Assembly: GCA_020861095.1 (NCBI GenBank) | Contig: JAJBTC010000131.1 | Span: 1-36,862, forward strand | Origin: Bacteroides sp. | Lineage (GTDB): Bacteria; Bacteroidota; Bacteroidia; Bacteroidales; Bacteroidaceae | Length of the DNA: 36,862 nt | Direction of reading: 5' to 3' | Part shown: positions 8,067 through 16,165 of the stretch, piece after piece | Position numbering within the stretch: the stretch's first letter is position 1 | Layout: each line of letters begins with the position of its first letter | The notes under the pieces: model-generated | Told to the model about the DNA's origin: nothing | The model's input: the letters and a program-made list of their open reading frames with translations, nothing else | Databases searched by the model: none | Made by a program: the position numbers and the translations under genes

Positions 8067-8604
8067 TGAACGTGAAGTACTGGCACTTCTTCAGGAGGAG
8101 AGTACCCAACGAAAAGGATTTGAGAAGATTGTCGCTCAATACAGCGAACAACTCTACTGGCAGATCCGTCGTCTGGTGCTCAGCCATGAAGATGCGAACG
8201 ATATACTCCAGAACACTTTCATTAAAGCATGGCTGAATATCGATTACTTCCGGGCCGAGGCCAAATTGTCTACCTGGCTCTACCGGATCGCGATGAATGA
8301 ATCCATTACTTTTCTGAATAAGCAGAAGGCTACCCAGACCGTAGCCATCGACGATCCGGATGCGGATATCCTGCACCGGCTGGAAAGTGATGAATATTTC
8401 TCTGGCGATCGTGCTCAATTGTTGCTTCAGAAGGCACTTCTTACACTTCCGGAGAAACAGCGGATCGTATTTAATCTCAAATATTACCAGGAAATGAAGT
8501 ATGAGGAGATCTCTGAGATCCTGGGAACTTCCGTAGGGGCTCTGAAGGCCTCTTATCATCATGCCGTGAAGAAAATAGAGAAAGTACTGACAGAGGAAGA
8601 ATGA
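8053..8604 (+). CDS. ECF RNA polymerase sigma factor (sigma-70 family)
   Basis: The protein has 183 residues. Region 2 contains VLSHEDANDILQNTFIKAW and WLYRIAMNESITFL. Region 4 contains LPEKQRIVFNLKYYQEMKY and EISEILGTSVGALKASYHHA, the recognition helix. The ATG at 8053 lies inside the end of the transpeptidase gene (stop at 8064-8066), and no later in-frame ATG precedes region 2, so a 14-base overlap and translational coupling are likely. It is followed by an anti-sigma-like gene only after 300 bases, where Bacteroidales pairs normally abut. An ECF-type promoter before that gene suggests a feedback loop. The likely regulon is envelope or wall stress (inference). Confidence 0.9.
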   Translation: MDPYNEREVLALLQEESTQRKGFEKIVAQYSEQLYWQIRRLVLSHEDANDILQNTFIKAWLNIDYFRAEAKLSTWLYRIAMNESITFLNKQKATQTVAIDDPDADILHRLESDEYFSGDRAQLLLQKALLTLPEKQRIVFNLKYYQEMKYEEISEILGTSVGALKASYHHAVKKIEKVLTEEE

Positions 8605-8643
8605 AAGGATTTACGATTTACGGATTTACGATTTACGATTTTT
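8604..8643 (+). repeat. Short tandem repeat of GGATTTACGATTTAC
   Basis: Immediately after the sigma stop codon the unit GGATTTACGATTTAC is repeated with small changes, covering about 40 bases. The string AAAGGATTTACGATTTA recurs in reverse complement at 34250-34266, and a related GATTTACGAT lies right after the CNNM gene at 33819. This is a dispersed repeat, not coding. Confidence 0.6.
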
Positions 8644-8855
8644 TATGTAGCCCTCTGGTGGCGGATTGTACTGGAAAGAGTATGGGAAAAGAAGAACGTG
8701 AATCTGTTAACTGGTTGTTGGGTACGGTTTTATTGGTAAGAGAACGGTATGGACTGGCAGCGAAGGTATTTTATTTACTACAGTAGGCCTGCAGGTTGTA
8801 AATAGGCGATGAATAGACAAAAAGTCAGAAGATAGATAAAAATCGAATGGGATTT
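8644..8855. other. Intergenic interval between sigma and anti-sigma genes
   Basis: With the repeat, about 300 bases separate two genes that are normally adjacent. A 61-codon plus-strand frame starting in the repeat has no recognisable content. The interval is best read as inserted repeat DNA followed by the promoter at 8856. Confidence 0.4.
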
Positions 8856-8882
8856 AAACCTTTTTTATTGAAAAGCGTCTAA
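8856..8882 (+). promoter_or_regulatory. Candidate ECF-sigma promoter (AACCTT / TCTAA)
   Basis: AACCTT at 8857-8862 and TCTAA at 8878-8882 are separated by 15 bases. The arrangement resembles ECF promoters (an AAC-containing -35 and a GTC/TCTA -10) rather than the housekeeping TAnnTTTG type. It lies 24 bases upstream of the anti-sigma-like gene, so the sigma factor probably drives its own regulator and the Spy-like gene. Confidence 0.45.
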
Positions 8883-8905
8883 TGTGATAGAGAGGAGAAG
8901 AACAA

Positions 8906-9277
8906 ATGAAAGAAGAGGACAACGTTTTAAGGAAAGTGGGCACAGAAAATGCCTTTAAAGTGCCCGAGGGGTACTTTGAGAACCTCACTACGCAGGTGAT
9001 GGATTGCTTGCCGGAGAAGGAGAAGCCTGCCTTCAAGCAAAAGACAGTGACTCTGTGGGACAAGGTGAAACCCTGGTCCTATATGGCTGCTATGTTTGTG
9101 GGGGCGGCTCTTATTATACGTGTGGCTTCTACGGATCAGACTCCGATGGATGATCGTATGGTCTCAGAGGCAGAACTGGAAATGATTTCGGATGAATATA
9201 TCCATGAAGCGGTCAATGGCTCTATGCTGGACGACTATTCATTGTATATGTATCTTTCGGATGCAAATTTGGACTAA
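8906..9277 (+). CDS. Anti-sigma-like single-pass membrane protein
   Basis: The protein has 123 residues. The N-terminal segment NAFKVPEGYFENLTTQVM is the 'PFkVPeGYFe' motif common in membrane proteins encoded after ECF sigma factors in Bacteroidales. One membrane helix is at about residues 57-70 (YMAAMFVGAALIIRVA), followed by an acidic periplasmic tail ending in LYMYLSDANLD. No enzyme motif is present. By position it is the probable partner of the sigma factor at 8053-8604. It is co-transcribed with the Spy-like gene 18 bases downstream. Confidence 0.65.
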   Translation: MKEEDNVLRKVGTENAFKVPEGYFENLTTQVMDCLPEKEKPAFKQKTVTLWDKVKPWSYMAAMFVGAALIIRVASTDQTPMDDRMVSEAELEMISDEYIHEAVNGSMLDDYSLYMYLSDANLD

Positions 9278-9295
9278 AAACAACCTGGTTAACAG

Positions 9296-9772
9296 ATGGA
9301 ATTGAAAAGAATAATCATATTATTTTCCCTGGTTTTCGCTATGGTACCGGGGATATGGGCTTTTGACGGATGGAATCAGCACCTGAATCCGCAGGAGTTC
9401 CGTGAAAAACAGAAAGAGTTTATTACAGAGAAGGCCGGGCTGACCCGTGAGGAAGCGGATCGGTTTTTCCCTTTGTACTTCGAATTGCAGGATAAGAAAA
9501 AGGAGTTGACAGACAGATCCTCTAAACTGATGCAGAAAGGCAAGCAGGAGAATCTGTCTGAAGCGGAATATGAGAACATTCTCAAGGGAATGATCGATAT
9601 CCGTATGGCTTCGGAGGAATTGGAAAAGAGCTATATCGATGCATTCAAAGAGATATTGTCCTATCAGAAGATCTATCAGGTACGCAGAGCGGAAATGCGT
9701 TTTCACAGAGAGATCCTCAAAGGTATTCAGCAACAGCCTAGGCAGCAGGAGCAGAGAAAAGGAAGAAAATAG
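9296..9772 (+). CDS. Spy/CpxP-like periplasmic protein
   Basis: The protein has 158 residues. A signal peptide (IIILFSLVFAMVPGIWA) ends about residue 22. The mature protein is almost all helical and highly charged: FITEKAGLTREEADRFFPLY resembles the LTxxE motif of Spy/CpxP proteins, followed by coiled segments (ELQDKKKELTDRSSKLM) and a Gln/Arg-rich tail. Spy/CpxP proteins are cradle-shaped periplasmic chaperones or stress inhibitors. The short spacing after the anti-sigma-like gene and the terminator directly after it place it at the end of the sigma-controlled unit. Confidence 0.65.
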   Translation: MELKRIIILFSLVFAMVPGIWAFDGWNQHLNPQEFREKQKEFITEKAGLTREEADRFFPLYFELQDKKKELTDRSSKLMQKGKQENLSEAEYENILKGMIDIRMASEELEKSYIDAFKEILSYQKIYQVRRAEMRFHREILKGIQQQPRQQEQRKGRK

Positions 9773-9801
9773 GTTTGTTTTATTGTACTATATATGAAAG
9801 G

Positions 9802-9831
9802 GAGTTGCTCCGATGGGGCAACTCTTTTTTT
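9802..9831 (+). terminator. Rho-independent terminator
   Basis: GAGTTGC at 9802-9808 pairs with GCAACTC at 9818-9824, with further CC/GG pairing inside, followed by seven T residues. It lies 30 bases after the Spy-like gene and ends the plus-strand unit. Confidence 0.85.
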
Positions 9832-9870
9832 GTGGAGGATCAGAGAGATAGTAGATAAATGCGTTTTTGT

Positions 9871-9918
9871 GTTGGACGTACATCGCAGAGACGTACGCCG
9901 TGCGTCTCCTACAGGTGA
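9871..9918 (+). repeat. 48-bp palindromic repeat unit (slightly diverged)
   Basis: Begins GTTGGAC and ends TACAGGTGA. The centre is a near-palindrome with arms close to GAGACGCACG and CGTGCGTCTC; this copy carries an A-to-T difference in the left arm and an extra C. The same unit forms both ends of the element at 33853-34094, and half-units form the ends of the large elements at 10014 and 18617. Confidence 0.7.
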
Positions 9919-10013
9919 AGTCTCTACAGGTGAAGGATGACGTTAGGGTAATTCCATGAGATTGGGTTATTTGTTTTTCCAGATCGTAAATATCTCTACG
10001 TTTCTGGTAGCAA

Positions 10014-10578
10014 TGTTCAATCTACTTGTAGAGACGCACGGCGTGCCGTAGTGTCCGGAAAAATAAGTTAAGATTTACGGAATTATTCAGCTGTCACTCA
10101 TCCACTCTGAAAGCCCGAAGTGGCTTTACTGTGACTAACCCCCAGTGAAGCGGAGCATAGCGGAGCGACTGGGGGTATGGATCCGTCCTGTGTCTTCAAC
10201 CCCGAAGTGGGTTGAATGATCCTATCCTGAATAAAACGATGTAAAATCGGGCTCATATTATATAGAATGGAGTTTTTCTGTATTCAACCCACTTCGGGGT
10301 TGAAGAGATGTGTATGCGTTACTACCCCCAGTCGCTTCGTTACGGGCAAGGCCCTTACTGCGCTTCACTGGGGGTTATGCACAGTAAACCCTCCGGGTTT
10401 TCAGAGGAGATCAGAGTACATGCGTGTCATTTGCATAGCTTCCGGAAGAGTAATAGCTTAAAATCCTCCGAGTAGAAAATCAAATGTAACTATTTGAAAT
10501 AAAGCATAGGATCTAAAATGCTAACGATTTATTCCGGATACCACTACACGGCGTGCGTCTCCGCAGTACAGGTCCAAC
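10014..10578 (-). repeat. Large nested-hairpin repeat element, copy A
   Basis: About 565 bases, reverse-complement counterpart of copy B at 18617-19187. Hairpins along the plus strand: AAAGCC/GGCTTT (10110-10127); TAACCCCCAGT/ACTGGGGGTA (10136-10177); TTCAACCC/GGGTTGAA (10195-10216); a 66-base centre; TTCAACCC/GGGTTGAA (10283-10304); ACCCCCAGT/ACTGGGGGT (10324-10375); AAACCC/GGGTTT (10386-10400). The outer ends carry half palindromic units next to TGTCCGGAAAA (left) and its diverged complement (right). The two TTCAACCC hairpins are also complementary to each other over 22 bases, so the whole element could fold as one giant foldback. No transposase gene lies within it. Confidence 0.75.
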
Positions 10579-11017
10579 CAAGTAACGTAATCTTACATTT
10601 TTGTACATTTAGGGAATAAGTCTATAAAAAAGCCGGACAACTGGACTGGTCTGATAGTAACCATTCCAAAGTGAATTGGTTAACAAAACAGGTCGGATTG
10701 GTTACTAGAACTGTTCTGATAATAACATTTTTGTATTCGTTCTCTCAAATAACGAAGATATATCAAAAGTAACTTTCCAGGACTTTTTCAGGTCTCAAAA
10801 GAACGTTTGCTTTTTACCATGGGATAGCATTTCGTATGTGTTTCCCTATGGTTGCTGTCCATGATTCCAGGTAACCGTTGGGTGATGTACAGATCTCTGC
10901 TGGAAATTCTTTTACTGGCATACACTCTCTGTTAAACGTCATGCCCTCATTGTGGAATGTCGTACACAGATCGTGAATATACTTCCTTTATACTCCTGGT
11001 ATATATGGAATACGGAT
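10579..11017. other. Intergenic region, no supported gene
   Basis: About 440 bases between the repeat element and the mazG stop codon. A loose direct repeat of CTGATAGTAAC/CTGATAATAAC type lies at about 10650-10730. No reading frame of substance, tRNA-like fold or clear terminator was found. Confidence 0.4.
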
Positions 11018-11803
11018 TCAAAGCCCCTGCTTTTTCGCTTCGTTCCAATAGCGATCCATTTCTTCCAGTGTCATTTCTTTCAGACTTTTTCCTGCCTCTG
11101 ACGTTTTTTGCTCGAGGTAATTGAACCGACGGATAAATTTCTGGTTGGTTCTTTCCAGCGCATTGTCCGGATTGATGCCATACAAACGTGCTGCATTGAT
11201 CATGCTGAAAAAAAGATCGCCGAACTCCGCCTCGGCTTTTTCTTTATCTAAGTGTCCGATCTCTTCTTTCAATTCTTCAAATTCCTCTTTTACTTTTTCC
11301 CACACATCCTCTTTCTGTTCCCAGTCGAATCCTACATTCCGGGCTTTGTCCTGTATGCGATAGGCTTTGATCAGGGCAGGCAGCGCGGCAGGTACCCCAC
11401 TCAATACTGTTTTATTTCCTCCTTTTTCTCTTAACTTCAGTTGCTCCCAGTTTTCCGATACCTCTCCGGCAGTAGAGGCCTCTTCTTCTCCGAAGACATG
11501 TGGATGCCGGAAGATCAGTTTATCACATAGTTTATCGCAGACATCCTTGATATCAAAGTCTCCTTTTTCCTCACCGATCTTTGCGTAAAAAGCTACATGC
11601 AGCAATACATCACCCAGTTCTTTACATATCTCCTGTTTATTGTTCCGGATGATGGCATCACAAAGTTCATAGACTTCTTCCACAGTATTGGGGCGCAGAC
11701 TCTCATTGGTCTGTTTCCGGTCCCAGGGGCATTTTTCCCGCAGTTCGTCCAGAATGTCCAGGAAACGTCCGAAGGCCTCTTTTTTTTCTTCTCTTGAATG
11801 CAT
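11018..11803 (-). CDS. mazG: Nucleoside triphosphate pyrophosphohydrolase MazG
   Basis: The protein has 261 residues, the normal two-domain MazG size. The N-terminal domain has KCPWDRKQTNESLRPNTVEE, with EEVYEL and the metal-binding ExxE...ExxD pattern in EICKELGDVLLHV, and the family-typical IFRHPHVFGE. The second domain repeats the acidic pattern in EEFEELKEEI and AEFGDLFFSMIN. It hydrolyses NTPs and dNTPs to monophosphates and pyrophosphate, cleaning the nucleotide pool or modulating alarmone responses. It follows the DUF3810 gene by 42 bases on the same strand, so the two probably form one unit. Confidence 0.92.
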   Translation of the reverse strand: MHSREEKKEAFGRFLDILDELREKCPWDRKQTNESLRPNTVEEVYELCDAIIRNNKQEICKELGDVLLHVAFYAKIGEEKGDFDIKDVCDKLCDKLIFRHPHVFGEEEASTAGEVSENWEQLKLREKGGNKTVLSGVPAALPALIKAYRIQDKARNVGFDWEQKEDVWEKVKEEFEELKEEIGHLDKEKAEAEFGDLFFSMINAARLYGINPDNALERTNQKFIRRFNYLEQKTSEAGKSLKEMTLEEMDRYWNEAKKQGL

Positions 11804-11845
11804 GATATTATCATTTATTAGTTATAGTTCTGTTACAGAGGCAGA

Positions 11846-12922
11846 CTACATGTTCTCTTCCGCAGTAGTCTGTGTTTGCTGCCATGCCTCGTAAGAAAGC
11901 AGCAGGCCGATCACCTCCGAGTAATTCTTTCTTCCGCTTTCAATCTTGTTGCCGCGCAGATAGAGGTCGTATATCCATTTCTGTATACTCCCTATGGCCG
12001 GGCTATAACGTTGTTCCCAGTATGCTTGTTTGTACCGGGCCAGTTCAATGATCTCAGGGCGGATCGCTTCGAACAACTCTTTGTATGAAACTTCATCGAG
12101 CAACCGGTAAGCATTCCCCAGCAGGTAATTCAGAATGGAGAAATATCCGCAAAACCGGATGCCCTGATCCGGGGAGTGGGTACACACCTGGTAGGCATAG
12201 AAATTGGCTTCCGCTTCCCCCGAGATACCCAGGAAGTGTGCCAGCTCGTGCGCATACGTAGCCGGGAACTGTACCGGCAGAAGTTCTTTGTTGAGGTTGT
12301 ATTCGCAGAAGAAAGGGCCCATATATCCCAGGACTCCTACTTTGGAGATGAAAGAGCTGAAAAGCATCTCTTTATTAGAGGGCAGGGAGTGGGCAGAGAC
12401 ACGTATGCCCAGTTCTTTCCCGTGAAGGTCATATTGTCTTTTTATTTCCCGGCGTATCTCTTCTTTATCCGGATGTCCGATCACCACCCAGTGGCTGTTG
12501 AGCGTTTCGATGTAATGATGGCAGAAAGCAAGGAATTGCTCTTCCGAGTAGGGGGTGTAGGGGATGCCGGTACGTTTGTAAAAAGAGTCCTGGGAATAAT
12601 TGAGTCCCCAGGCCAGATAAAACCATACATATACCATTACCAGGTACTCTACCTCCCTGCGGAGGATCTTTTTCCATCCGTGCTTTTTCCACGTCCCGTA
12701 GCAAGGATACAGACATACAAACAGGATACTCAGGAAAATAAAAAGATCGCCTACGGAAAAAGGGAACCAGGAAGAGACGAAAGAGAGAACCCTGCATACC
12801 GGAGGATAGATGTGCCTGGCATAGCCTTCTCCCCAACCGGGTATAAGCTGTACGGCCCACACGATGGCCAACAGGCATCCCCAGGTAATATATCTGATGT
12901 TTCTGATCTTCTTTATATCCAT
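11846..12922 (-). CDS. DUF3810 membrane protein with HExxH metalloprotease motif
   Basis: The protein has 358 residues. Two or three membrane helices occupy the first 115 residues (ITWGCLLAIVWAVQLIPGW; VGDLFIFLSILFVCLYPCY; VEYLVMVYVWFYLAWGLNY). The rest is a soluble domain with YAHELAHFLGISGEAEANF: HELAH is an HExxH zinc site and the downstream Glu of GEAEAN could be the third ligand. This matches the DUF3810 family of Bacteroidetes and Firmicutes, whose substrate is unknown. It is the first gene of the unit with mazG. A -7 element lies 23 bases upstream. Confidence 0.8.
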   Translation of the reverse strand: MDIKKIRNIRYITWGCLLAIVWAVQLIPGWGEGYARHIYPPVCRVLSFVSSWFPFSVGDLFIFLSILFVCLYPCYGTWKKHGWKKILRREVEYLVMVYVWFYLAWGLNYSQDSFYKRTGIPYTPYSEEQFLAFCHHYIETLNSHWVVIGHPDKEEIRREIKRQYDLHGKELGIRVSAHSLPSNKEMLFSSFISKVGVLGYMGPFFCEYNLNKELLPVQFPATYAHELAHFLGISGEAEANFYAYQVCTHSPDQGIRFCGYFSILNYLLGNAYRLLDEVSYKELFEAIRPEIIELARYKQAYWEQRYSPAIGSIQKWIYDLYLRGNKIESGRKNYSEVIGLLLSYEAWQQTQTTAEENM

Positions 12923-12944
12923 GAAAACGATTTCTTTTCCAAAG

Positions 12945-12952
12945 CAAAAATA
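12945..12952 (-). promoter_or_regulatory. -7 promoter element (TATTTTTG)
   Basis: The minus strand reads TATTTTTG, a TAnnTTTG match, 22 bases upstream of the DUF3810 ATG. No -33 element is obvious. Confidence 0.4.
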
Positions 12953-13023
12953 GATAAAACTTAGGGGGTGTTGATGTTTTATGGAATATTTTTTTGCAGG
13001 ACTCTGAATAGATCCCAGAGATT

Positions 13024-13317
13024 TCAGGTATACTCTTCCGGTCTATATCCGTAAAAGATGGCATTTAAGGTTGGTTGATACAGCAACGCATGTAAAGGAT
13101 ATAACTTCCGGGTAGCTGTCAGGATTTTGCTGTTTTCTTTTTTATTTACGCATATGTATGCGGAGGTAGTCGCACAAACAGAACACAGGGTCTTGACAGG
13201 ACCGGCCATTCAAGATGGGTTGTTTGTGACTGCCTTTTTCTATGCCATAGTTCTCTATGAAGGATATTAACTCTCTTTCCGTGTACGGATTGAGCAGGAA
13301 AGTGGAAAAATCTGATT
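13024..13317 (-). pseudogene. Possible decayed small gene (two protein-like frames)
   Basis: On the minus strand, 13317-13142 reads without an ATG as a protein-like sequence containing LLNPYTERELISFIENYG, IEKGSHKQPILNGRSCQD and PVFCLCDYLRIHMRK, then TAA. The overlapping next frame continues from the same A-rich place as KENSKILTATRKLYPLH and ALLYQPTLNAIFYGYRPE to TGA at 13024. Together they look like one protein of about 90 residues broken by a frameshift and lacking a start. No family is recognised. The region also contains the -7 element of valS on the other strand, so chance cannot be excluded. Confidence 0.3.
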
Positions 13318-13326
13318 TTTAATTTG

Positions 13327-13334
13327 TAATTTTG
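13327..13334 (+). promoter_or_regulatory. -7 promoter element for valS (TAATTTTG)
   Basis: TAATTTTG matches TAnnTTTG and lies 41 bases upstream of the valS ATG. No -33 match at 19-20 bp. Apart from this and the possible gene remnant, the interval 12953-13375 shows nothing else. Confidence 0.45.
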
Positions 13335-13375
13335 CATCTTCAAAAGAATGAGTTATAAAAGTAACAGAGAAAAAA

Positions 13376-16003
13376 ATGGAATTAGCAAGCAAGTACAATC
13401 CCGCTGATGTAGAAGGAAAGTGGTACGAGTATTGGATGCAGCACAGGCTGTTCAGTTCGAAACCTGACGATCGCGAACCCTATACCGTCGTCATCCCGCC
13501 ACCCAACGTCACCGGTGTATTGCACATGGGACACATGCTGAACAATACCATACAAGATATCCTGGTGCGCCGTGCCCGCATGGAAGGGAAAAACGCCTGC
13601 TGGGTACCAGGTACCGATCATGCTTCCATTGCCACGGAAGCCAAGGTGGTGAATCGCCTGGCCGAACAGGGGATACGTAAGACCGACCTGACGCGGGAAG
13701 AGTTTCTGCGTCATGCCTGGGAATGGACCGACGAGCACGGAGGCATTATCCTGAAACAATTGCGTCGGCTGGGTGCCTCCTGCGACTGGGAACGTACGGC
13801 CTTCACCATGGATGAAAAACGCAGTGAAAGTGTACTGAAAGTCTTTGTAGATCTCTATAAGAAAGGGTTGATCTACCGGGGAGTGCGTATGGTGAACTGG
13901 GATCCCAAGGCACTCACCGCTCTTTCCGACGAGGAGGTGATCTATAAAGAGGAGCACGGCAAGCTGTATTACCTGCGTTACCGGATCGAAGGGGAAGACG
14001 GATACGCGGTGGTGGCTACCACACGTCCGGAGACGATCATGGGAGATACGGCCATGTGTATCAATCCCGATGATCCTAAAAACAGGTACCTGCACGGAAA
14101 GAAGGTGATCGTACCTCTGGTAGGCCGTTCCGTTCCGGTGATCGAAGACGATTACGTGGATATCGAATTCGGAACCGGTTGTCTGAAAGTGACGCCTGCC
14201 CATGATGCCAACGATTATGTGCTGGGTGAGAAATACAACCTGCCCAGCATTGATATCTTTAACGATGACGGCACCCTTAGTGAGGCTGCCGGCTTGTATG
14301 TGGGTATGGATCGTTTTGAGGTGCGCAAACAGATCGTGAAAGACCTGGAAGCCGCCGGATTGCTGGAAAAAGTAGAAGACTATACCAATAAAGTAGGCTA
14401 TTCCGAGCGTACGCATGTGGTGATCGAACCTAAGCTCTCTATGCAGTGGTTCCTGAAAATGGAACATCTGGCAAAGATCGCTCTGGAACCGGTGATGAAA
14501 GATGAATTGCATTTTTATCCGGTTAAGTATAAGAATATCTATCGTCACTGGATGGAGAACATCAAAGACTGGTGCATCAGTCGCCAGCTTTGGTGGGGAC
14601 ACCGGATCCCTGCCTACTTCCTGCCGGAAGGAGGTTTTGTGGTGGCGGCTATGCCGGAGGAGGCTGTACAGCTGGCCCGTGAGAAGACCGGAAATGAGGA
14701 TCTGACCCTGGCCGAACTCCGTCAGGACGAAGACTGCTTAGATACCTGGTTCTCGTCGTGGCTGTGGCCTATCTCTCTGTTCGACGGAATCAACCATCCC
14801 GGTAACGAGGAGATGCGTTACTATTATCCGACGAGTGACCTGGTGACCGCGCCGGATATTATCTTTTTCTGGGTAGCCCGTATGATTATGGCCGGTTATG
14901 AGTATGAAGGAGAGATGCCTTTCCGGAATGTCTATTTTACAGGGATCGTAAGAGACAAACAAGGCCGGAAGATGTCGAAGTCTCTGGGCAACTCCCCCGA
15001 TCCGCTGGAACTGATCGATACATACGGGGCCGACGGGGTGCGTATGGGCATGATGTTGTCTGCTCCGGCAGGCAATGATATTCTGTTCGATGTATCTCTT
15101 TGTGAGCAGGGACGTAATTTCAACAATAAGATCTGGAACGCTTTCCGGCTGATCAAAAGATGGCAGGTAGACACGAACCTGCAGACCCCGGTCACCAATC
15201 AGATTGCCATCCGGTGGTTCGATTCGATACTGAATGATACGGCAGCAGAGGTAGCCGATCTGTTTGGTAAATACCGGCTGAGTGAAGCATTGATGATGAT
15301 ATATAAGTTGTTCTGGGGCGAGTTCTCTTCGTGGTATCTGGAACTGATCAAACCGGCTTACGGACAACCGATCGACGGAGCTACTTACACGGCTACGCTC
15401 TGTTATTTCGAAGGGCTTCTCAAGCTTCTGCATCCTTTTATGCCTTTTATCACGGAAGAACTCTGGCAGCAGATGTATCCGCGTGAAGAGGGAGAGAGCC
15501 TGATGGTACAGCGTATGGATATGCATACGTATGCAGATAAGGAGCTGTTGAAGCAATTCGAGGTAGTGAAGGAGGTGATCAGTAACATCCGCAGCATACG
15601 TTTGCAGAAAAATATACCACAGAAAGAGGCGTTGTCTCTGGAGATCATCGGAAACGATCCGGTGGCCGGATTCGGAGAAGTGATCTCTAAATTATGCAAC
15701 CTTTCTTCTATCTCTGTTATGGAGAATAAGGCAGAGGGTACTGCTTCATTTATGGTAGGGACCACCGAATTTGCCGTACCTTTGAGCAACATGATCGATG
15801 TGGAAGCGGAGATCAGTCGTCTGGAAGCGGAACTTACACATAAACAAGGTTTTCTACAGGGAGTCATGAAAAAACTGAGCAATGAGAAGTTTGTCAGCCA
15901 TGCTCCGGCTACGGTGATCGAACTGGAACGTAAAAAACAGGCCGACGCGGAAAGTATCATCCATTCCCTGCAGGAGTCCATTGCCGCACTGAAAAAGAGT
16001 TGA
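13376..16003 (+). CDS. valS: Valyl-tRNA synthetase
   Basis: The protein has 875 residues, normal for a bacterial ValRS. It is a class I synthetase: [15 protein letters not shown] carries the HIGH motif (His50) and [14 protein letters not shown] the KMSKS loop (Lys532). The editing (CP1) domain lies between, with [12 protein letters not shown] and [10 protein letters not shown] typical of ValRS editing. The anticodon-binding domain begins about residue 620. The C-terminal coiled arm ([17 protein letters not shown]... [13 protein letters not shown]) is ValRS-specific. It charges tRNA-Val with valine and edits Thr-tRNA-Val. It is transcribed alone from a TAnnTTTG promoter and ends at a strong hairpin. 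Confidence 0.97.
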   Translation: MELASKYNPADVEGKWYEYWMQHRLFSSKPDDREPYTVVIPPPNVTGVLHMGHMLNNTIQDILVRRARMEGKNACWVPGTDHASIATEAKVVNRLAEQGIRKTDLTREEFLRHAWEWTDEHGGIILKQLRRLGASCDWERTAFTMDEKRSESVLKVFVDLYKKGLIYRGVRMVNWDPKALTALSDEEVIYKEEHGKLYYLRYRIEGEDGYAVVATTRPETIMGDTAMCINPDDPKNRYLHGKKVIVPLVGRSVPVIEDDYVDIEFGTGCLKVTPAHDANDYVLGEKYNLPSIDIFNDDGTLSEAAGLYVGMDRFEVRKQIVKDLEAAGLLEKVEDYTNKVGYSERTHVVIEPKLSMQWFLKMEHLAKIALEPVMKDELHFYPVKYKNIYRHWMENIKDWCISRQLWWGHRIPAYFLPEGGFVVAAMPEEAVQLAREKTGNEDLTLAELRQDEDCLDTWFSSWLWPISLFDGINHPGNEEMRYYYPTSDLVTAPDIIFFWVARMIMAGYEYEGEMPFRNVYFTGIVRDKQGRKMSKSLGNSPDPLELIDTYGADGVRMGMMLSAPAGNDILFDVSLCEQGRNFNNKIWNAFRLIKRWQVDTNLQTPVTNQIAIRWFDSILNDTAAEVADLFGKYRLSEALMMIYKLFWGEFSSWYLELIKPAYGQPIDGATYTATLCYFEGLLKLLHPFMPFITEELWQQMYPREEGESLMVQRMDMHTYADKELLKQFEVVKEVISNIRSIRLQKNIPQKEALSLEIIGNDPVAGFGEVISKLCNLSSISVMENKAEGTASFMVGTTEFAVPLSNMIDVEAEISRLEAELTHKQGFLQGVMKKLSNEKFVSHAPATVIELERKKQADAESIIHSLQESIAALKKS

Positions 16004-16024
16004 CAGGGTTCAATGATAGTGAGT

Positions 16025-16063
16025 AGGGCCGGTTATTCGTAGCGATGACCGGCCCTGTTTGTT
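16025..16063 (+). terminator. Rho-independent terminator of valS
   Basis: AGGGCCGGT at 16025-16033 pairs with ACCGGCCCT at 16048-16056 (9 bp, 14-base loop), followed by the T-rich GTTTGTTTG. It begins 21 bases after the valS stop. Confidence 0.85.
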
Positions 16064-16095
16064 TGTGAATACAGTGTAAGAAAAAATAAAAAATA

Positions 16096-16127
16096 TTTGG
16101 CCTGTGCATAGATTATACTTATATTTG
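16096..16127 (+). promoter_or_regulatory. Full Bacteroidetes promoter (TTTG-N20-TATATTTG)
   Basis: TTTG at 16096-16099 and TATATTTG at 16120-16127 are separated by 20 bases, the consensus spacing of the primary Bacteroidetes sigma factor. Transcription would start near 16131-16134, which allows a kinase start at 16166 or 16184. Confidence 0.65.
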
Positions 16128-16165
16128 GCTCATAACCTTTGACCACCTCTTCACTGTTACTCTGA

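Noticed and set aside
10267..10461. 64-codon plus-strand frame inside repeat element A
   Set aside because: It runs through hairpin stems; the corresponding frame in copy B starts alike (MEFF.IQP) but diverges within about a dozen codons because of indels, so selection is for structure and not protein.
9840..10600. CRISPR array
   Set aside because: Repeats here are palindromic, unequal in spacing and in mixed orientation; there are no regular spacers and no cas genes.
13382..14602. 406-codon minus-strand frame inside valS
   Set aside because: Antisense of clearly real ValRS coding sequence, rich in His/Gln as such shadows are.
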